Below are positions 5,370 to 9,281 of a stretch of 9,281 nucleotides of DNA, piece by piece. The translations under genes were made by a program, and so were the position numbers. Source of the stretch: Porphyromonas sp. (GTDB lineage: Bacteria > Bacteroidota > Bacteroidia > Bacteroidales > Porphyromonadaceae); NCBI GenBank assembly GCA_029983495.1, contig JASBZJ010000076.1, positions 1-9,281 on the forward strand. The letters run 5' to 3'. The notes beneath the pieces are model-generated. The model was not told the origin of the DNA. It worked only from the letters and a program-made list of their open reading frames with translations, and did no database searches. Numbering within the stretch: the stretch's first letter is position 1; each line of letters opens with the position of its first letter.

Positions 5370-7169
5370 TTAAATAGCCTTTGTTTTATTCCGTAGCCAT
5401 TGAGCTTCTTCTTCGTTTAAAGACGGCGAAAGTTCGCGATAAACAGTTTCCTGATAGTTATTATACCACTCAATTTCGGCTTCAGTAAGGAGTTCCTTCT
5501 TTACTAGGCGGTTATCCATGTAACATAGTGTTACCGTTTCGAAACCTAAGAATTTACCAAATTCGGTTGTTTCTTTTTCGATTGTGAACACAAGGTTTTC
5601 GATTCGAATACCCCACTTGTTTGCACGGTAAATACCTGGTTCATTACTGGTAAAGGTGTTTACAGCCATTGGAGTAGGGTTATTATCTGTTCGAAAGTTC
5701 TGTGGTCCCTCGTGAACGTTTAGTGCAACGCCAACGCCATGGCCAGTTCCATGCCCAAAGGACCACCCTCTATCCCATAACGCTTTACGAGCTAGAATAT
5801 CGAGTTGGTTACCACGTGTACCTTCAGGAAATTTGGCCATAGCCAAAGTTATATGCCCCTTTAGTACTAAGGTATAGTCCTCTATAAGTTCGGGGTTAGG
5901 ATTTTTTTCGCCTAAAGAAATGGTACGTGTTATATCAGTAGTTCCATATTTATACTGAGCACCACTATCTAAAAGCAATACGCCATCGTTTTTAATGGTG
6001 TACGAACCTTCGGGGGTTGCATGATAATGTACAATAGCCCCATGCCCGTTATAGCCGGCTATGGTACTAAAACTATCACCAATGTAATCGGGGCTTTTAG
6101 CTCGGAAGCTACTAAGTATACCCTCAATTTCGTATTCGGTGTATGTTTTCCCTTTTGCAAGAGCTTCTTCTAACCACTTAAAAAAGCGAGTTAACGCAAC
6201 GCCATCAACATGCATGGCTTTACGAACACATGCTCGTTCGGTATCGTTTTTATAGCTCTTTTGCATGGTAACAATGGATGTTCCCTCAATAATAGGTGTA
6301 TTCTTGGGAATAGCATCGTACAACTTACCATTAATTTTGTTTCTATCAACAAAGAGACGATCTTGTGGGGTGAGTTTTTCAATAAATCGAACTACCTCGT
6401 TGTAGCTTTGAATAGTAACACCGTTATCTTCAAGCTCCTGGCGAACATTATTAGGAACTTTTTCTTCAAAGGTAAAGAGTACAGCTTCGTTCGATGTTAT
6501 TACACCGTAAGCAACGCCAACAGGGTTACATTCAACATCGTTTCCACGGATGTTAAAGGCCCAACAAACTTCATCGAGCGTTACAAGTATTGTGGCATTT
6601 GCCCCATTCTTTGCAAACTCTTTTCTTAAACGTTCGATACGTTCTCTTGTAGATTCCCCCGAGTACTCTACAGGCTGATAACGGAAGGGATTGTTTGGAA
6701 TAGCCGGGCGATTGGACCATACTTCATCAAGTAAGTCGTACTCGGTATTTAATCTTAGTTCAAAGGCGGTAAGCTTTTTGCGCAACGCATCAATTGTACT
6801 TTGACTTGCACAAGTTCCATCCAACCCTACAACCTGTCCAGGAGTCAACTCTTGTGTAAGAAATTCTTCCATTGTTGGGAACCCTGCAACTTCTTCCTTG
6901 TATAGTTTTATGGGCGAACCTTCAAGTTGTTCGGTAGCTTGTAAAAAGTAACGCGAGTCGGTCCATAAACCAGCTTTATTGGCAGTTACAATTACTTTTC
7001 CTGCACTTCCATCAAAACCCGAAATCCATTCGCGACCTTTCCAACGTTCAGGAGTGTATTCGCCTAAGTGACCATCGTCGCTATATATTATATAGGCGTC
7101 AATACCATGTTGTTTCATTGCACTACGAAGTGCATCTATACGGGTAGTTATTGTTTTGTTATCTGTCAT
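5370..7169 (-). CDS. Xaa-Pro aminopeptidase (aminopeptidase P, M24B family), long three-domain form
   Basis: This cytosolic dimetal peptidase removes an N-terminal residue when the second residue is proline. The 599-residue protein matches the long APP1-like form: a first creatinase-N domain (about 8-140, with REWISGFDGSAG at 46-57 and LWTDSRYFLQA at 68-78), a second one (about 173-300), the pita-bread catalytic domain (about 310-530) and a C-terminal M24 extension (about 538-598). All five metal ligands are present: Asp401, Asp412, His477 in GHGTGHGVG, Glu510 in TSNEPG and Glu524 in IRIENL. His381 (YHA) and His486 (NVHEGP) are the other conserved histidines. ATG 7169 begins just before the first domain and there is no signal peptide. 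The gene has a possible promoter upstream and a hairpin downstream, so it may be transcribed alone, for peptide turnover. Confidence 0.95.
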   Translation of the reverse strand: MTDNKTITTRIDALRSAMKQHGIDAYIIYSDDGHLGEYTPERWKGREWISGFDGSAGKVIVTANKAGLWTDSRYFLQATEQLEGSPIKLYKEEVAGFPTMEEFLTQELTPGQVVGLDGTCASQSTIDALRKKLTAFELRLNTEYDLLDEVWSNRPAIPNNPFRYQPVEYSGESTRERIERLRKEFAKNGANATILVTLDEVCWAFNIRGNDVECNPVGVAYGVITSNEAVLFTFEEKVPNNVRQELEDNGVTIQSYNEVVRFIEKLTPQDRLFVDRNKINGKLYDAIPKNTPIIEGTSIVTMQKSYKNDTERACVRKAMHVDGVALTRFFKWLEEALAKGKTYTEYEIEGILSSFRAKSPDYIGDSFSTIAGYNGHGAIVHYHATPEGSYTIKNDGVLLLDSGAQYKYGTTDITRTISLGEKNPNPELIEDYTLVLKGHITLAMAKFPEGTRGNQLDILARKALWDRGWSFGHGTGHGVGVALNVHEGPQNFRTDNNPTPMAVNTFTSNEPGIYRANKWGIRIENLVFTIEKETTEFGKFLGFETVTLCYMDNRLVKKELLTEAEIEWYNNYQETVYRELSPSLNEEEAQWLRNKTKAI

Positions 7170-7227
7170 TTTATTAAAGTGGTAAAATTTGAGTTATTAA
7201 TAGTTATGTCTCTTTATGGTACCCCTA

Positions 7228-7257
7228 CAAACTAAAGTAAAAGAATTACTATTCAAG
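7228..7257 (-). promoter_or_regulatory. Possible Bacteroidota-type promoter for the aminopeptidase P gene
   Basis: On the - strand, CTTG (7254-7257) lies 18 bases before TTAGTTTG (7228-7235), one mismatch from the -7 consensus TAnnTTTG. Transcription would start near 7221, about 50 bases before the ATG at 7169. It falls in the 98-bp gap after the DUF4301 gene, so the aminopeptidase could be expressed independently, but the match is imperfect and read-through from DUF4301 is equally possible. Confidence 0.35.
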
Positions 7258-7267
7258 CTCTTAAATA

Positions 7268-8851
7268 TCAGTCGGTTTTTGTGTGTACCATAGTATGTTC
7301 GGGGCGAAGTAAATCCAAAACCGTTTTTACTGGCGAAAATGTACAAGGGGGAACTTCTACAAAGATAGTGTTCCACCTATCCATCGCTCCATTCCATAGC
7401 CCAGGGTGTTCTAACGCCTTAATAGTTTTTCCCTCATAACTCTTCTCGGAAAGAAAAGCCATTTTGGGATTCGCATAATCCGATAGTTCGAATTTATTTC
7501 CTTTGTAATCGTGTAATGAACATACAAGCAAAACTGGGTTAAAATAGGCACCCGACGAAAAAATCTTTTGAGAATCGTCATCCTTCTTTATTTGAGAACG
7601 TTCAATTATTTGCAACGAGGTTGAACCATCGGCTTCTTTTACAATAAAAGAACCTCCACCAGGTTCGCCTTGGTTTTGTACCATTCCACACACCCTTATG
7701 GGTCTGTTTAGCTTATTGTAAATTCTTTCTATAGTATCTTTTTCGCCTCCTAGTTCGCTAATTTGCAATTCAATACAGAATGTCTCCTTTAAAAACACGA
7801 GCATCTCCTCCATAAGCGAATGCGGAACTTTACTGTCGGCAATGCGTTTTAAATAATGGTTTACTCGTTGTTGTACGGCCAATAAAATTCCTCCCAATAG
7901 CTTTTGTGTTGCCACTGAGCAACCTTTTAAGTAATCAGGTAATACATTGTCGATATTCTTTATAAATGCAATATCGTACATTTCCGATAATGCACTTAAG
8001 TTACGGAGTAATGCTCCATGCCCGCCAGGCCTTAGTAGTATTGTTCCGTTATTATCTCTAGCAACATTACCCGAAGAATCAATAGCAATAGTGTCGCTAC
8101 TTGACAACTGAGTACTGTACGAAAGGTTATATATCACACCATAGGTATCCTCAAGTTCACCTTTATGACGCTCAAGGTGATCAATGAATTTTTCCTTACT
8201 ATTCTCAGGCAATGTAAAATGTACCGAAACCTTTCCCCGAATATCCTTTCCAATCATAGCTGATTCAGCCAAATGTTCCATTGCGGCACTACGTACTACA
8301 CCATTGGGATAATTATGAAAAGGAATTAAGCCTTTGGGTAAGTTAGCGTAATCAAGCCCCTTACTTAATAGTAGGTTCTGAATAACGGTAGCATATTTTC
8401 CTGATGAAATTAACCGTGCTACGCTAGTCCATTCATTTCGGAGGCAGGATTCGTTCAAATCCATGAAAAACGCGAACTCATCCACATCTTCAAAAAAACG
8501 CTTCTGTTCATTGGTAAAAAGGCTTTCAGCATTGCTATTATCGTAAGCCAATTCTAATACAGGAAAAAGCATTTGAAACATACGCGAGGCTGCACCTGAT
8601 GCCGGAACAAACCTTACAACCGAAGCTGAAGTGCTACTTCGATAATCCTCCCAAAGCGATAAATAATAACCTTTTTCGGTATCAGGAATACGCATCACCC
8701 CTCGTTTTAACGAAGCTGACGCTTCAATTTGAGGATAGGAAACCCCTTCGCTTAGAAGGTTGTACTGCCTTTGTGCTTCATCGGGAGATATCCCTCTTTC
8801 CGCTAAATAGGCTATATCATCATCCGTAAATGGGAACTTATTTTCAAACAT
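7268..8851 (-). CDS. DUF4301 family protein, nucleotidyltransferase-like motifs
   Basis: The 527-residue protein has no signal peptide or membrane segment and matches DUF4301, a family without proven function. ATG 8851 (MFENKFPFTDDDIAYLAERGIS) is chosen because homologues start here and a promoter lies just upstream; the frame is open to a TTG at 8923, which would read through that promoter. Visible motifs are RFVPASGAASRMF (80-92), IPFHNYPNGVVRSAAMEHL (176-194), LLRPGGHGALLRNL (272-285), AFIKNIDNVLPD (295-306) and VQNQGEPGGGSF (391-402). The first resembles the G-x-x-x-R-M nucleotide loop of sugar nucleotidyltransferases; GGHG followed by NIDN resembles UDP-sugar pyrophosphorylases, where the second motif binds the sugar and metal. 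From this I infer a divergent GT-A nucleotidyltransferase fold. Its substrate cannot be read, and the neighbours do not help. Confidence 0.85.
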   Translation of the reverse strand: MFENKFPFTDDDIAYLAERGISPDEAQRQYNLLSEGVSYPQIEASASLKRGVMRIPDTEKGYYLSLWEDYRSSTSASVVRFVPASGAASRMFQMLFPVLELAYDNSNAESLFTNEQKRFFEDVDEFAFFMDLNESCLRNEWTSVARLISSGKYATVIQNLLLSKGLDYANLPKGLIPFHNYPNGVVRSAAMEHLAESAMIGKDIRGKVSVHFTLPENSKEKFIDHLERHKGELEDTYGVIYNLSYSTQLSSSDTIAIDSSGNVARDNNGTILLRPGGHGALLRNLSALSEMYDIAFIKNIDNVLPDYLKGCSVATQKLLGGILLAVQQRVNHYLKRIADSKVPHSLMEEMLVFLKETFCIELQISELGGEKDTIERIYNKLNRPIRVCGMVQNQGEPGGGSFIVKEADGSTSLQIIERSQIKKDDDSQKIFSSGAYFNPVLLVCSLHDYKGNKFELSDYANPKMAFLSEKSYEGKTIKALEHPGLWNGAMDRWNTIFVEVPPCTFSPVKTVLDLLRPEHTMVHTKTD

Positions 8852-8878
8852 AGATTGGTTGTAACCTACTTGTTTATC

Positions 8879-8908
8879 CAAAGGTAATAAAAACTGCTTT
8901 ACTAACAA
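8879..8908 (-). promoter_or_regulatory. Bacteroidota-type promoter for the DUF4301 gene
   Basis: On the - strand, TTG (8906-8908) is followed after exactly 19 bases by TACCTTTG (8879-8886), a full match to the -7 consensus TAnnTTTG. The start of transcription would fall near 8872, leaving a leader of about 20 bases before ATG 8851. Its position also argues against the longer ORF start at 8923. Confidence 0.6.
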
Positions 8909-9281
8909 TGCAAAAGGATGCAAGGTAACTTAGGTTTTTGTCGCTATAAGCCCGTACATGCTGGAGAAAACTTGACCAAATATTGACGAACATAAAATTG
9001 TTAGTTCCCTAAAAAATCAACATAATAGCTCACGTTTATCTAACTTGTCATTTTGACACTCTTGAATTGTAGATTCGCAAAATAGAAATAAAAGAAGGGC
9101 AAGATTAATTCATTTTCCCGAATTCGTTTTCTTAAACAAGAATTCAAGTCACAGAACTACCGTAATGGAGTAATGGCAGTCTATGCTATTCCAATTACAA
9201 TATCCCAATTCTCGAATAAGAACCCGACCAATGTCTACAATTTTTAAACAACTATATAATGAACACTACTAGCTGAAAATC
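8909..9281. other. Right-end stretch without a supported gene
   Basis: Both strands carry frequent stops in all frames, and no start with a convincing product or tRNA/rRNA-like segment is visible. Structure seen: an imperfect hairpin at 9120-9145 (GAATTC plus GTTT pairing with AAAC plus GAATTC, two-base bulge, TCTT loop) and an eight-bp inverted pair CTTGAATT (9061-9068) with AATTCAAG (9141-9148). It could be a long upstream spacer, the remains of a gene, or part of a small RNA gene. Nothing in it decides between these. Confidence 0.5.

Noticed and set aside
6210..6629. 139-residue + strand ORF within the aminopeptidase region
   Set aside because: It is the antisense shadow of a gene with all five metal ligands intact; it shows no motif of its own.
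8852..8923. 24 extra residues on the DUF4301 protein from a TTG at 8923
   Set aside because: A consensus promoter lies inside this stretch and homologues begin at or near the ATG at 8851.

Overview
The window looks like a chromosomal segment from a member of the Bacteroidota, probably the order Bacteroidales or a close relative. The DNA is AT-rich and start codons lack Shine-Dalgarno sequences. A well-placed TTG-N19-TAnnTTTG promoter of the Bacteroidota type precedes one gene, and one gene belongs to DUF4301, a family I know mainly from this phylum. The species cannot be told from the sequence alone.

Layout. On the + strand, the window opens inside a GNAT acetyltransferase gene (2-355). Its end overlaps ligA, the NAD-dependent DNA ligase (342-2470). 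ligA is complete from adenylation domain to BRCT domain but is broken by an apparent one-T deletion at 1984-1987, which splits it into two frames. A 284-bp spacer with a strong hairpin (2633-2679) separates ligA from a convergent block. All remaining genes are on the - strand. In transcription order, right to left, they are a DUF4301 protein (7268-8851), a long Xaa-Pro aminopeptidase (5370-7169), a gamma-carbonic-anhydrase-like protein (4706-5263), a small TalC/FSA-type transaldolase (3976-4641) and a secreted DUF1343/NamZ-type exo-N-acetylmuramidase (2755-3960). The last roughly 360 bp hold no gene I can support.

Transcription. DUF4301 has a convincing promoter (8879-8908). The aminopeptidase may have its own (7228-7257) and is followed by a hairpin (5304-5358) that probably ends its transcript. 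The last three - strand genes are close together (64-bp and 15-bp gaps) and probably form one unit ending near 2633-2679.

The genes are mostly housekeeping: DNA joining, peptide turnover, sugar-phosphate metabolism and peptidoglycan recycling. They do not form one evident pathway. I see no mobile element, CRISPR array, defence system, biosynthetic cluster or RNA gene. The points most worth a second look are the ligA frameshift, the nucleotidyltransferase-like motifs of the DUF4301 protein, and a perfect 12-bp inverted repeat inside the first codons of the NamZ gene.
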